From Archaeoglobus sp. (GTDB taxonomy: Archaea; Halobacteriota; Archaeoglobi; Archaeoglobales; Archaeoglobaceae): a stretch of DNA of 40,185 nucleotides. The translations under genes and the position numbers were made by a program. The notes under the pieces are model-generated. The model was given only the letters and a program-made list of their open reading frames with translations. It made no database searches and was not told where the DNA came from. Each line of letters opens with the position of its first letter. Position 1 is the first letter of the stretch. Of the stretch, positions 8,013 to 16,842 are shown in pieces. The DNA lies in NCBI RefSeq assembly GCF_017656475.1, contig NZ_JACDNT010000018.1:1-40185 (forward strand), given 5' to 3'.

Positions 8013-8672
8013 ACACCGGAATAATACCAGAGGTGTGAAAGTCTAATCGAATTCTTTTGGAAATTTCTTCTTTTTAGTATGGGAGTGAATAGAATTGTTT
8101 TTTCTTGTGTTGAAGTTTTGGAGGCCATATATAGGCTGTTAGTGCGACTCAAACGAGAAGATACGCTCAAAAATTAAACAATTCTAAAGTAGTTTTAACA
8201 AAAAAGCGCAGCATGTAGGATAATCCTTAGGTGCATTGCTAGTAAGCTTAAACCCGATTGGACTGATGTCAAAATCTGCTGAATGCTTGGAATATGACTA
8301 AGCAGCTATTCGTGGATTATCTTAAAAAACTGTTAAGCATAAAATAGAGTATATATAACCAAAAATCTGATTTTATTGCTTTAGAGCTCCTCGTCCGGTT
8401 AAAAATTCCCGCTACCACACATAGAATAATTCTGAAGTAAAACGAAACCGCCCTGTAAAACCTTTCCTGATTTACAAACGGATCCAAGCAGACGACTTTA
8501 ACAAAACAACTACAAAAGCAAATCAACAATTCCACTCATAAAATTTTAATGACCTATAGTTTTTCACAATTCAACTTGGCTTTTCTCCTTAACAAACTAA
8601 TGGTTTTAAATTACCTATGAGTAACAATCAAGGAAAAAGCTTATTAATGACTTTAACCACTTCTTTTATAAA
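7994..8672. other. 679-bp A/T-rich gene-free region
   Basis: No convincing gene, tRNA or stable RNA was recognised between trxB and the SMC operon. The region holds the 19-bp motif at its start, several TATA-like boxes (for example 8349-8357) and short protein-like stretches in broken frames, such as one near 8292-8347 on the plus strand. A promoter for the following operon probably lies at about 8635-8648. It may be degraded DNA or an unrecognised small RNA locus. Confidence 0.5.
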
Positions 8673-9164
8673 ATGTCGGAAAGGGACATATTAATAGAGA
8701 GGCTCGAAAGGAAGCTTGCCGAGAAGGAAAGAGAGTTGATGGAGCTGAGAAGAATGAACAGAGAGGAACTTGAGAAGGTAAAGAGGGAAATCGCGGAAGA
8801 GGTAAAGGAGGAGGTCCTGAGAGAGGTCCAGAAGTTTCTCAAAAACTCGCAGACCTCAGAGGTTGAGTCCAAAATCGTCGAACTTAGGAAGGCGATGGAG
8901 AGTATTATAACCGAACTGGCTTACGTAAAGGGAGAGATAAAGGACTTGCTTGAGAAGAAAGACAGCAAGAAAGATAAGAGAGAAATTGTTGAAGAGCAAA
9001 TACAGAAGGCCAAAGTTTTCGAGAACGAGCCTTTATATCTGCCTGAGAAGGAGGAAGTTGAGGAGGAGAAGATCGGCAGAAGAGAAGAGAGCGAAATAAT
9101 CGTGCCTGAAAAGAATGAAGAGAAAACTGATGATGGAGAGGATGGTTTAATAGTATGCGATTAG
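8673..9164 (+). CDS. Coiled-coil protein encoded directly before smc
   Basis: A 163-residue highly charged protein, with a predicted coiled coil over roughly residues 1-95 (heptad-like ERLERKLAEKERELMELRR) and an acidic, Glu-rich disordered-looking C-terminal third. No named family was recognised. Only one base separates its stop from the smc start, and it shares the same transcript, so it probably works with or is regulated together with the condensin. It could be an SMC accessory protein. Its low-complexity sequence would give unreliable homology hits. Confidence 0.7.
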   Translation: MSERDILIERLERKLAEKERELMELRRMNREELEKVKREIAEEVKEEVLREVQKFLKNSQTSEVESKIVELRKAMESIITELAYVKGEIKDLLEKKDSKKDKREIVEEQIQKAKVFENEPLYLPEKEEVEEEKIGRREESEIIVPEKNEEKTDDGEDGLIVCD

Positions 9165-9165
9165 G

Positions 9166-12100
9166 ATGCACATCGAGAAAATACGGCTGAAAAATTTCAA
9201 ATCTTTCGGCAAAAAGGCTGAAATTCCGTTTTTCAAGGGATTTACCGTTATCACCGGCCCCAATGGGAGTGGAAAGTCGAACATAATCGACTCCATTCTC
9301 TTCTGCCTTGGCCTTTCAACTTCAACAAAGCAGCTCAGGGCTGAAAGGCTCACAGACCTCGTCCACAACGGAAAGAGTGAGGCAGAGGTCACAATCCTCT
9401 TCTCGGAGAACGGAAAGAAATACGAAGTTGCAAGGAAAGTGAAGATAACGGAAAAGGGGTACTACAGCTACTACTACCTCAACGGGAGAAGTGTCAGCCT
9501 CTCCGAGATCCATAACTTCCTCTCGCAGTTTGGGATATACAGCGACGCCTACAACGTGGTAATGCAGGGTGATGTGACAAGGATAATCGAGATGTCACCA
9601 TTCCAGAGGAGGAAAATAATAGATGATGTCGCAGGCATTTCGGAATTCGATGAAAAGAAGGAAAAGGCCTTGGAAGAACTTGAGAGAGTTAGAGAGAGTA
9701 TAGAGAAGCTTGAGGCAGTTATTGCAGAAGTCAACGATAGACTGCAAACTCTTGAGAGGGACAGGAACGAGGCCATAAGATACAAGGAGATTCTCAGCAG
9801 AAAGGAGGAGTACGAGAGCTATCTCAAAGCCCACAACTACCTCACTGCTGTCAAGGGAAAAGAGAGGGTTGAAAGGGAGCTTGAAAGACTTGAGAGGCAG
9901 AGAGATGAACTCACAAGAAAAATACCGGAAATAAACGCAAAAATGGCTGAGTTGAATGAAAAGGTTAACGAGCTTGCCACAAAAATTTCTGAGCTTGGAG
10001 ACGAGAGGTCGGCTGAAATACAGTCGAGAATACTTGAACTCAGTTCTGAGCTTGAGTCTATAAAGAGAGCTGAAAGATTCTACCTCGACGAGGCTAAAAG
10101 ACTTGAAGAAGAGTCGGTTAAGGTAATTGCGGAAATTTCCAAAATAAAAGAGGATGTGGAAAGCATAGACGCAGAGCTTGAAGAGTACGCCATAAAGAGG
10201 ATACAGGTTGGAGAAATCGTTGATGAGCTCGCTGCTAAGATGGAACTTCTGAAGCTAAAACTTGAGGAAGTTGACAGGGAGCACAGAGATCTGAGAGACA
10301 GGCTTGTCAGCAGGAAAGAGGAGCTTGAAAGGCATAAGGAGAGACGAAGTGAGATTTTAAGGGAAAGGGACAAGCTCGTTGAGCTTATCAGGAGAATAGA
10401 CATGGATGTAGAGAGCATTAAAAACGAGATTTCTTCCATCGAGTTGAAACTGAAAGAGTTTGAGGACGAGAAGAAGAGTAATCAGGAAGAACTGTGGAGG
10501 TACGAGGAGGAGTTGCTTAACGCCAAAAAGAGGCTCGGTTCTGCAGACAAGGAGCTCTTTGAACTGAGGTCAAAGATATCCGACGTGGAGGAGGAGCTAA
10601 AGAAAGCGGAGCTTGAACTTGCAAAGGTGAAGGCGACACTGTCCACCCTAAGGACGTACTCCAAGCCTGTCGAGCTTCTACTCGACGCAAGAAACAGAAG
10701 AGAGCTTCCTGGGATTTTCGGCACGGTGGCACAGCTTGGAGAGGTGGATGAAGAGTACGTAACGGCTATTGAGGCTGCTGCCGGAAATGCGCTGCAGTTT
10801 ATCGTTGTTGAGACTGAAGACGATGCTGTTACTGCCATAAACTACCTGAAGGCCGTTAGAGGAGGAAGGGCTAGCTTTATCCCCCTCAGGAGAATAAAGA
10901 ACTTCAAGCTGAACCTCGACAAGTCCATTTTGAGAGAAGACGGTGTTATAGATTATGCAGTAAATCTTGTCAAATGCGAAAAGAAGTTTCAGCCTGTTTT
11001 CAAGTTCGTTTTGAGAGATACAGTCGTTGTAGACAAAATTGAGACGGCCAAAAGGTTAATGGATAAAGGCTTCAGATTCGTCACTCTCGAAGGAGACCTT
11101 GTTGAGAAATCCGGCCTGATGACCGGAGGAAGTTCGGAGAGAAGAGGTATTCTCGTTTCGAGAGAGCTGGTGGAAAAGGAGAGAGTGCTTTCCGACAAAA
11201 TCTACGAACTTCAGAAAAAGAAGGATGGGCTCTTTGCCGAACTCAATAGAGCGGAGAGTTTGAGGAAGCAGTACAAGGAGGAAGTGGAGAGGCTCACGGG
11301 CATGATCAACGAGTTAAGGAACAGAAAGAGCTTACTGGAGGAGAAAATAAAAACGGAGAGTGGTAGAATTGAGGAGTTAAAGGAGAAGATACAGCAGAAA
11401 ACGAGAGAAAAGGAGGAGTACATAAGATCGCTCAAGGAGTACAATGAGATGCTGAAGGAGCTGGAAAAGACTGTTGGTGGGCTTGAAGCTGAAATTGAGG
11501 AAATTGAGAAGAAGCTCAGGGGAAGTGAAGTGCCGAAAATCATAGAGGAGCTCGACAGAGTGAAGGATGAGCACCAGAGGAACAAGGAGATTTTGATCTC
11601 AATAGAGAAGAAAATTGAAAGCCTTGAATTCAAAAAGGAGCAGCTCGAAAGCAGTATGCAGGAAAAGCAGGTTTACTTGGATGAGATAAGGGACAGAATC
11701 GAGGAGATCAAGAACACGGTTGAAGAGGGGAAAGTGAGAGCTGAGGAGATAAACTCCGAACTCGAGCAGCTCAGGAAAGAAGAGAAAGAGATAGGGAAAG
11801 AGCTCAAAGGACTGAGGAAGGAGAGAGATGAACTACTAAAGAAGATGAGGGCTGCGGAAGAGGAGAAGAGGAGAATTGAGGCTGAGATAGACAGGCTTGT
11901 GGAGAGGATAAAACTTCAAAATGAGAGGTTGGCGATGGCCGAGTCAGAGATTGCTGAGATAGGCGAGGTTGAGGTTCCTGAGAACCTACCACCGCTTGAA
12001 GAGGTTCAGATGGTGCTTCGAGCAATTGATGAGGAACTTTCAAAGTTTGGAGACGTCAACCTGAAAGCAATTCAGGAGTATGAAGAAGTTAAAGCGAGAA

Positions 12101-12636
12101 GAGACGAGATGGTTGAGAAGAAAATGGTGCTTGAAAAGGAGAGGGCAGACATTCTGGAGAAAATTGAGAGATACGAGAGAATGAAAAGAGAGATCTTCTT
12201 TGAAGTATTCACAGCCATAAACAGAAACTTTGCGGAAATTATAAGAGAACTCACGAACGGTGAGGGGGAGCTATACCTTGACAGCGACGATCCTTTCAAC
12301 AGCGGACTTTACATTAAGGTCAAGCCAAACAACAAACCTGTCCAGAAGCTTGAATCTATGAGCGGTGGAGAGAAGAGCCTTGTAGCACTTGCTTTAATCT
12401 TCGCCATCCAGATGTACAAGCCAGCTCCTTTCTACGCCTTTGATGAGGTCGACATGTTCCTCGACGGCGTGAATGTGGGAAGAGTGGCAAAGATGATAAA
12501 GAAGAGGTCGAAAGATGCGCAGTTTATAGTTGTCTCATTAAGAAAGCCCATGTTGGAGCAGGCTGACGCGATAGTTGGAATAACTCTCGGGAGGGATAAC
12601 GTATCACAGGTGACGGGAATCAAGCTGAAGACCTGA
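9166..12636 (+). CDS. smc: Chromosome segregation protein SMC
   Basis: An 1156-residue full-length SMC ATPase, the motor subunit of the condensin-like complex that organises and segregates chromosomes. The N-terminal head has Walker A GPNGSGKSN (residues 31-39). Long coiled coils (about 165-495 and 690-1010) flank a hinge domain at about 500-680 (ELPGIFGTVAQLGEVDEEYV...). The C-terminal head has the ABC signature MSGGEKSLVALAL (near 1066) and Walker B FYAFDEVDMFLD (near 1088). Length and domain order are standard. The gene precedes scpA, giving a typical archaeal smc-scpA operon, and a coiled-coil gene precedes it by one base. Confidence 0.97.
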   Translation: MHIEKIRLKNFKSFGKKAEIPFFKGFTVITGPNGSGKSNIIDSILFCLGLSTSTKQLRAERLTDLVHNGKSEAEVTILFSENGKKYEVARKVKITEKGYYSYYYLNGRSVSLSEIHNFLSQFGIYSDAYNVVMQGDVTRIIEMSPFQRRKIIDDVAGISEFDEKKEKALEELERVRESIEKLEAVIAEVNDRLQTLERDRNEAIRYKEILSRKEEYESYLKAHNYLTAVKGKERVERELERLERQRDELTRKIPEINAKMAELNEKVNELATKISELGDERSAEIQSRILELSSELESIKRAERFYLDEAKRLEEESVKVIAEISKIKEDVESIDAELEEYAIKRIQVGEIVDELAAKMELLKLKLEEVDREHRDLRDRLVSRKEELERHKERRSEILRERDKLVELIRRIDMDVESIKNEISSIELKLKEFEDEKKSNQEELWRYEEELLNAKKRLGSADKELFELRSKISDVEEELKKAELELAKVKATLSTLRTYSKPVELLLDARNRRELPGIFGTVAQLGEVDEEYVTAIEAAAGNALQFIVVETEDDAVTAINYLKAVRGGRASFIPLRRIKNFKLNLDKSILREDGVIDYAVNLVKCEKKFQPVFKFVLRDTVVVDKIETAKRLMDKGFRFVTLEGDLVEKSGLMTGGSSERRGILVSRELVEKERVLSDKIYELQKKKDGLFAELNRAESLRKQYKEEVERLTGMINELRNRKSLLEEKIKTESGRIEELKEKIQQKTREKEEYIRSLKEYNEMLKELEKTVGGLEAEIEEIEKKLRGSEVPKIIEELDRVKDEHQRNKEILISIEKKIESLEFKKEQLESSMQEKQVYLDEIRDRIEEIKNTVEEGKVRAEEINSELEQLRKEEKEIGKELKGLRKERDELLKKMRAAEEEKRRIEAEIDRLVERIKLQNERLAMAESEIAEIGEVEVPENLPPLEEVQMVLRAIDEELSKFGDVNLKAIQEYEEVKARRDEMVEKKMVLEKERADILEKIERYERMKREIFFEVFTAINRNFAEIIRELTNGEGELYLDSDDPFNSGLYIKVKPNNKPVQKLESMSGGEKSLVALALIFAIQMYKPAPFYAFDEVDMFLDGVNVGRVAKMIKKRSKDAQFIVVSLRKPMLEQADAIVGITLGRDNVSQVTGIKLKT

Positions 12637-12668
12637 GTTTCGAGGATCCAATTGAAATTCTTATCGAG

Positions 12669-13349
12669 ATGGCCAAAAGGGGGGAAATTGACCCCTGGAA
12701 CATCAACGTAGTTGACGTTACAGACAGATTTCTCAAAAGGATTGAGGCTGCGAAAAAGCTTGACCTGAGAGTTTCGGGAAGAGTACTGCTTTATGCAGCT
12801 ATTCTGGTTAGAATGAAGGCGGAAGCCATAACGCTTGAGGCTTTAGGTGAGGGTGAGGAGGAAGATGGGGTTGACGAGTCATACGAATGCGACTCCTTCT
12901 ATTTCCTCGATGAGCCTTTAGAGTTTCCGGAAGAGGTTGATGAAGAGATTGATGAGGTTATTCTTGAAGCTCTCACTTCAATGAGAAGGAGAGTTAGAAA
13001 GATAACAACTCTGAAAGACCTGATTGAGGAGCTCAGAAGAGCTGAAGAAGTTGAAAAAAGAAGGAGAAGACGTAAAAGAAGAGAGAGACAAGAAGATGTT
13101 GGTGTAGATGCGGCCCTGAGAGTTCCACATGAGGAGAGTCTTGAAGAAATGATTGCTAAGGTTGAGATGGAGGTTTTCGAGGCTTTGAGGAAAAGAGATT
13201 CTGTAACTCTCTTCTCTCTCGTTAAAAAGTGGGATGTGCCAACCCTTGTCGACTACTACGTCTCGATTTTGCACTTGGCCTTCAGAAAAAAAGTCGAAAT
13301 AAGGCAAGAGGAGTTTTACGGAGATGTTGAGATTCAGAAGTTGAGCTGA
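12669..13349 (+). CDS. scpA: Condensin subunit ScpA (kleisin)
   Basis: A kleisin-type partner of SMC that bridges the two SMC heads. The N-terminal motif MAKRGEIDPWNINVVDVTDRFL and the helical C-terminal winged-helix region (TLVDYYVSILHLAF...) are those of ScpA. The middle is acidic, then Arg-rich. The first standard start is ATG at 12669 (226 residues). However, the same frame stays open upstream and encodes SFEDPIEILIE, which fits the conserved ScpA start, with no ATG, GTG or TTG before the stop at 12597. The true start may be non-standard, for example the CTG at 12633 that overlaps the smc stop as CTGA. Confidence 0.88.
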   Translation: MAKRGEIDPWNINVVDVTDRFLKRIEAAKKLDLRVSGRVLLYAAILVRMKAEAITLEALGEGEEEDGVDESYECDSFYFLDEPLEFPEEVDEEIDEVILEALTSMRRRVRKITTLKDLIEELRRAEEVEKRRRRRKRRERQEDVGVDAALRVPHEESLEEMIAKVEMEVFEALRKRDSVTLFSLVKKWDVPTLVDYYVSILHLAFRKKVEIRQEEFYGDVEIQKLS

Positions 13350-13449
13350 TGCTGATTAACGTATGTTCTCTTACTATTTACTCAAAATTATGAGAAAATA
13401 AGAAATAAAATGAAGTAAGTTTTTAAAGCAGAACGTAATATTAATTCCA

Positions 13450-14025
13450 ATGACTGAAAGAGATACCAAGGAGGAAGTAAAAAGAATAACTGTATCGCTC
13501 GACGATGAAACTGCAAAAATGCTGGAGGCTTTGGCAAACTCAGACAAGCGCTCGGTCTCCGAAATAGTGAGGTTCTCAGTCTCGGAATACTACAAGTTAA
13601 GAGAAGTTCAGAAATACGTGGATCCTGAATTTGTCGGAAGAATTGTGGACTTGCTATCGGAAAGTGAACATGTAATGGTTGATGTCAGTCTTTGGGCGAC
13701 CATACTGGAGGAGTTAAACAGAACCGCAAATGAGAAATTCTGGGAGTATGTCGGAAAAATAGGGAGAGAATACGGTTTCCAGCTTAAAGTAAAGGGGCTG
13801 AACGATATTTTTGAAGTTCTGAAATACATGGAATGCCTCAACTGGTACCATGTGAAAGCCTCCTCCTCCAACACTTACACACTTATCTTAACTGTAAGAG
13901 CTGAAGTGAAACTGCTCTCTGTATTCCTCCAGAACCTCTTCAATGCGCTTGAAAAATCGGTTGAACTAATAGAGGGCGTAAGAAAAATCATAGTCATCGA
14001 TAAAACCAACGGAAAAGAACTTTAA
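13450..14025 (+). CDS. Ribbon-helix-helix transcriptional regulator
   Basis: A 191-residue protein with an N-terminal ribbon-helix-helix (CopG-like) DNA-binding domain: beta strand KRITVSLDDETAKML, then helices LEALANSDKRSVSEIVRFSVSEYY. It is followed by an alpha/beta domain of about 140 residues that was not recognised. The C-terminal domain resembles that of the protein encoded convergently at 14049-14615 (EEL...FE..LK.ME..NWY pattern), so the two are paralogues. The C-terminal part probably binds a ligand or mediates oligomers. Targets are unknown, but autoregulation is common in this class. Confidence 0.8.
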   Translation: MTERDTKEEVKRITVSLDDETAKMLEALANSDKRSVSEIVRFSVSEYYKLREVQKYVDPEFVGRIVDLLSESEHVMVDVSLWATILEELNRTANEKFWEYVGKIGREYGFQLKVKGLNDIFEVLKYMECLNWYHVKASSSNTYTLILTVRAEVKLLSVFLQNLFNALEKSVELIEGVRKIIVIDKTNGKEL

Positions 14026-14048
14026 AAACTTTTTTAACGCATAGTTAG
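14026..14048. terminator. Possible shared T-rich terminator between convergent genes
   Basis: The 23 bases between the two convergent regulator genes read AAAACTTTTTTAACGC and are rich in A on one strand and T on the other. This is compatible with T-run termination in both directions. No stem-loop is obvious. Confidence 0.3.
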
Positions 14049-14615
14049 TTAGCCAACCCTCAAAATGATGTTTCTTTCGCTTATATTTTTTATCTCAACC
14101 TCCATGCCAAGGGCTTCGGATAGTCCCTTCAAAAAGCTTACAATGTACTTTTGAAGCTCGGGATCGGGCAGGGTTAAGAAATAGCAGTTTTCCGATTCTG
14201 ACCTTAGCTTAAACCAGTTTTTAAGTTCAAAACGCTTCAGTATCTCCTCAAAATTGTCTATCCCAACGCTTTTGTAGTATGATCCATGTTTATAGCCGTC
14301 CTTTTCTGCAATTTTGCAAAACTTATCTGAATTCCCGTCAAGGTTCTTCAATAGCAAGACCACCGTTTCTAAATCTGCGACCAGATGGGAGCCATCCACC
14401 AATTCTTGGACAATTTTTTCCAGATCAGACAAATCTGACTTCTCACCCATTTCATGCTGGAAGTAATGCATTATAGACAGCCTTATAATATCAGATATTC
14501 TCAGGTGTTTTTTCTGCATTAGAGTGTTCAAAGCTTCAAATGTCTTTCCGTCAAGCAGGACTGATACTCTTCTGAACATCTTTCTATCTGGAGCTGTTTC
14601 ATAAGAATCCGTCAT
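14049..14615 (-). CDS. Ribbon-helix-helix regulator, paralogue of the convergent gene
   Basis: A 188-residue regulator with an N-terminal RHH segment (FRRVSVLLDGKTFEAL then helices with KKHLRISDIIRLSIMHYF). Its C-terminal domain shares a pattern with the 13450-14025 product: DGSHLVADLETVVLLLKNL, then GIDNFEEILKRFELKNWFKL against GLNDIFEVLKYMECLNWYHV. The gene is divergent from the universal stress protein gene at 14921. TACAATGTA-type sites lie in the 305-bp region between them, so it may control that operon and itself. This is inference from position. Confidence 0.78.
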   Translation of the reverse strand: MTDSYETAPDRKMFRRVSVLLDGKTFEALNTLMQKKHLRISDIIRLSIMHYFQHEMGEKSDLSDLEKIVQELVDGSHLVADLETVVLLLKNLDGNSDKFCKIAEKDGYKHGSYYKSVGIDNFEEILKRFELKNWFKLRSESENCYFLTLPDPELQKYIVSFLKGLSEALGMEVEIKNISERNIILRVG

Positions 14616-14920
14616 CGTTCATTTCACCCCATACATGTTCTTACAATGTATCATTCTTTCTCATATACTTAAAATTTCCGAAATTTTATTAAAGAATAAA
14701 TCATAATGATATGAAAAAATATGATTTCGTACCATTTTTCTCCAACCTTTGTCATAGTGTCCAAATTACCATATCTTGGATGAAAAATGTAAGTAATGGA
14801 ACAAAATTGTTACAATGTAATAGGAATATTACAATATATTAAATTAATTTAATTATGATGAAAAAATATATATATGAGAAGGAACAGAAGATTACATGTG
14901 TTGCAACGGTGGTGGTGTGT
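14616..14920. other. 305-bp A/T-rich divergent regulatory region
   Basis: This gene-free stretch separates an RHH regulator from a stress protein operon. It contains TACAATGTA at 14642-14650 and 14811-14819, the related TACAATATA at 14830-14838, and a long TATA-like run at about 14866-14876 that is suitable for the rightward promoter. The reading frame upstream of the chosen Usp start passes through this box, which argues that it is not translated. Confidence 0.55.
14811..14838. promoter_or_regulatory. Possible operator: TACAATGTA-type sites
   Basis: TACAATGTA (14811-14819) and TACAATATA (14830-14838) lie 19 bp apart, about 30-55 bp upstream of the probable TATA run. Another perfect copy is at 14642-14650, 27 bp upstream of the RHH gene. 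TACA-N-TGTA is an inverted repeat, as expected for RHH dimers. Confidence 0.35.
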
Positions 14921-15388
14921 ATGATTGATGTTGAAAAGAGCGTAAAAAGTGGGAACACGAGACTCCCCGGGATATCAAGAATACTGCTTGTTCTGAGAAA
15001 CGACGTCGACAATCTTAAGGCTGTTGACTATGTTGCCAATCTCGCGAGGGCAGACACCAAGGTGTACGTTCTTTACACCGTCGATGTTGAGCCAATTCCA
15101 ATGGATGACAAGGTGGAGAGGGAGTTCTACGGAAAGCTCAGAAAGGAGGGGAAGGAAATAGTGGAGGATGCGATGAACAGACTCAGAAGTGCTGGAATTG
15201 ATGCTGAATTCTACGATATGCATATTGGCATAGCTGCCGAGAGAATACTGAAAGTCGAAAAGGAGCTTGCACCTGACATAATTGTTATGGGCGTAAGAGG
15301 GTTGTCGATGTTCAAAAAGATGTTCCTGGGGAGCATTTCAGGAGAGGTTACAAAGAATGCTAAAACGCCTGTTCTACTCGTAAAATAA
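14921..15388 (+). CDS. Universal stress protein (UspA family)
   Basis: A 155-residue UspA-fold protein. The C-terminal nucleotide-binding motif MGVRGLSMFKKMFLGSISGE fits G-2x-G-9x-G-S/T of ATP-binding Usp proteins, and the core strands RILLVLRNDVD and KVYVLYTVDV are typical. The start ATG at 14921 is preferred over 14855. It follows a GGTGGTGGTG ribosome-binding sequence, and the earlier part of the frame covers the promoter TATA run. The gene lies 25 bp before a TauE/SafE transporter, so a regulatory or stress role linked to that transporter is plausible. Confidence 0.87.
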   Translation: MIDVEKSVKSGNTRLPGISRILLVLRNDVDNLKAVDYVANLARADTKVYVLYTVDVEPIPMDDKVEREFYGKLRKEGKEIVEDAMNRLRSAGIDAEFYDMHIGIAAERILKVEKELAPDIIVMGVRGLSMFKKMFLGSISGEVTKNAKTPVLLVK

Positions 15389-15396
15389 TTTTTTGA

Positions 15397-15406
15397 GGGG
15401 GAGGTG
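15397..15406 (+). promoter_or_regulatory. Ribosome binding site fixing the transporter start
   Basis: The sequence GGGGGAGGTG matches the anti-Shine-Dalgarno complement GGAGGTGA very well and ends 7 bases before the ATG at 15414. This selects that start over a TTG at 15393. Confidence 0.7.
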
Positions 15407-15413
15407 TGTTGAG

Positions 15414-16841
15414 ATGGCTTCATTCGCACAGGGCGGGGCGGCGATGACACCAGATATGTTTATAAACATTGGTTTTTACGAAGCTGCATTCCTGCTTGCC
15501 TTGGGATTCTTTGGAGGGACTTTGAGCGGTTTTATCGGTAGTGGTGGTGCATTTGTACTCACACCGGGTATGATGTCAATTGGAACTCCGGGACCAGTGG
15601 CTGTTGCATCAAATATGTGCCACAAGTTCCCCAAAGCGATGATTGGGGCCTGGAGGAGATGGAGGCTCAAACAGTTAGACCCTAAACTGGCGTTATTGAT
15701 GGCTGTCTCTGCAATTGTAGGGGTTCAGGTTGGCATTCAGGTCCAGAAGTACATTCTCGAATTGCTGGGGCCAACTGGGACTAACCTCTATGTGAGCTTT
15801 GCATTCCTCGTAGTTTTGCCAATAGTTGCAGCGATGTGTCTTAGGGATGTCTTCAAGGCAAAAAAGCTTGGAATTGATGACACTGAACCGCAGTTTGCCA
15901 AGAAGCTTGAGGAGAAATTCAGACTTTCCCCGATGATTGAGTTCAAGATTGCGGGAAGAAAGCAGTCAGCCTGGCTTACGATACCTCTTGGTTTCGGCAC
16001 CGGATTCCTGGCTGCAACAATAGCTGTTGGAGGGTTCATTGGAGTTCCTGCAATGATTTACGTTATTGGAGCTCCAAGCACTGTGGCAAGTGCTACAGAA
16101 CTTGGGATTGCATTTGTTATGGGCTCCACTGGAACGTTTTCTTGGATCTACCTGCTTGGAGCTGTTGATCTCAGATTGACCACTTTAATTCTTGCTACAT
16201 CTCTCATCGGCGTTCAGATAGGGGCAGTAGGTACAACATACACAAAGCCTTACGTCATCAAGCTTGCAATGGCTGTCGTGATGATTCTTGTCACTCTGAG
16301 CAGAGCCTGCGCAGTCCCGGGATACTTGGCAGACCTTGGATGGATCTCACTCGACCCGGCTTTGAGGGCTGTGCTTGATTCACTGGTCTTCCCGATAATG
16401 GTCATTGCGCTGCTGTCCGTTGCTCCGATAGTCATGTATCCAATGTTCAAGGTTAGAAGAACTCTCAGGAAGATGGGAGTGCTTGAGCAAGCTACAGAGG
16501 CGGCTGAGCACAAGCAGAGCGGTCTCATAAAAAGGATGATCTTCTTCGGGACATTGACGGGAATCAACTACTACCTGCTGTTCAGAGACCCAGCAGCATG
16601 GCCAAAGTTCATAACCTCCATCCCGCATTCAGACCCCTTAACAGCAGTTCTTCTTTCTCTTGGCGTGATATTCCTGGCAATATACTGGTCAGTCGTCCAT
16701 GGCAGCTTTGCACACGCGTTCTTGGACTTCATTAAAATCACCGCTCTTAAGTCTGAGGTTTACGAGTTGCTCAAGACAGAAGGGTATGAGGGGCTGCAAA
16801 AGTTGGGAAGCGTGCCTGCAGGAAGTGTGAGTGCAAGATAA
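15414..16841 (+). CDS. TauE/SafE (TSUP) family membrane transporter
   Basis: A 475-residue integral membrane protein of the TSUP family, associated with export of sulfite, sulfoacetate or related anions. The first half has the family-typical GTLSGFIGSGGAFVLTPGMM, and the second half has a related GFLAATIAVGGFIGVPAMIY, the two repeats of the fold. There are about ten hydrophobic segments and a soluble loop near residues 150-190. It is longer than the usual 250-300 residues. In a sulfate reducer, sulfite handling is a reasonable guess. The Usp gene 25 bp upstream forms a probable operon with it. Confidence 0.85.
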   Translation: MASFAQGGAAMTPDMFINIGFYEAAFLLALGFFGGTLSGFIGSGGAFVLTPGMMSIGTPGPVAVASNMCHKFPKAMIGAWRRWRLKQLDPKLALLMAVSAIVGVQVGIQVQKYILELLGPTGTNLYVSFAFLVVLPIVAAMCLRDVFKAKKLGIDDTEPQFAKKLEEKFRLSPMIEFKIAGRKQSAWLTIPLGFGTGFLAATIAVGGFIGVPAMIYVIGAPSTVASATELGIAFVMGSTGTFSWIYLLGAVDLRLTTLILATSLIGVQIGAVGTTYTKPYVIKLAMAVVMILVTLSRACAVPGYLADLGWISLDPALRAVLDSLVFPIMVIALLSVAPIVMYPMFKVRRTLRKMGVLEQATEAAEHKQSGLIKRMIFFGTLTGINYYLLFRDPAAWPKFITSIPHSDPLTAVLLSLGVIFLAIYWSVVHGSFAHAFLDFIKITALKSEVYELLKTEGYEGLQKLGSVPAGSVSAR

Positions 16842-16842
16842 A

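Noticed and set aside
9549-12623. Several long antisense frames inside smc
   Set aside because: They arise from the skewed Lys/Glu codon composition of the coiled coil, and have Ser/Leu-rich meaningless sequences.
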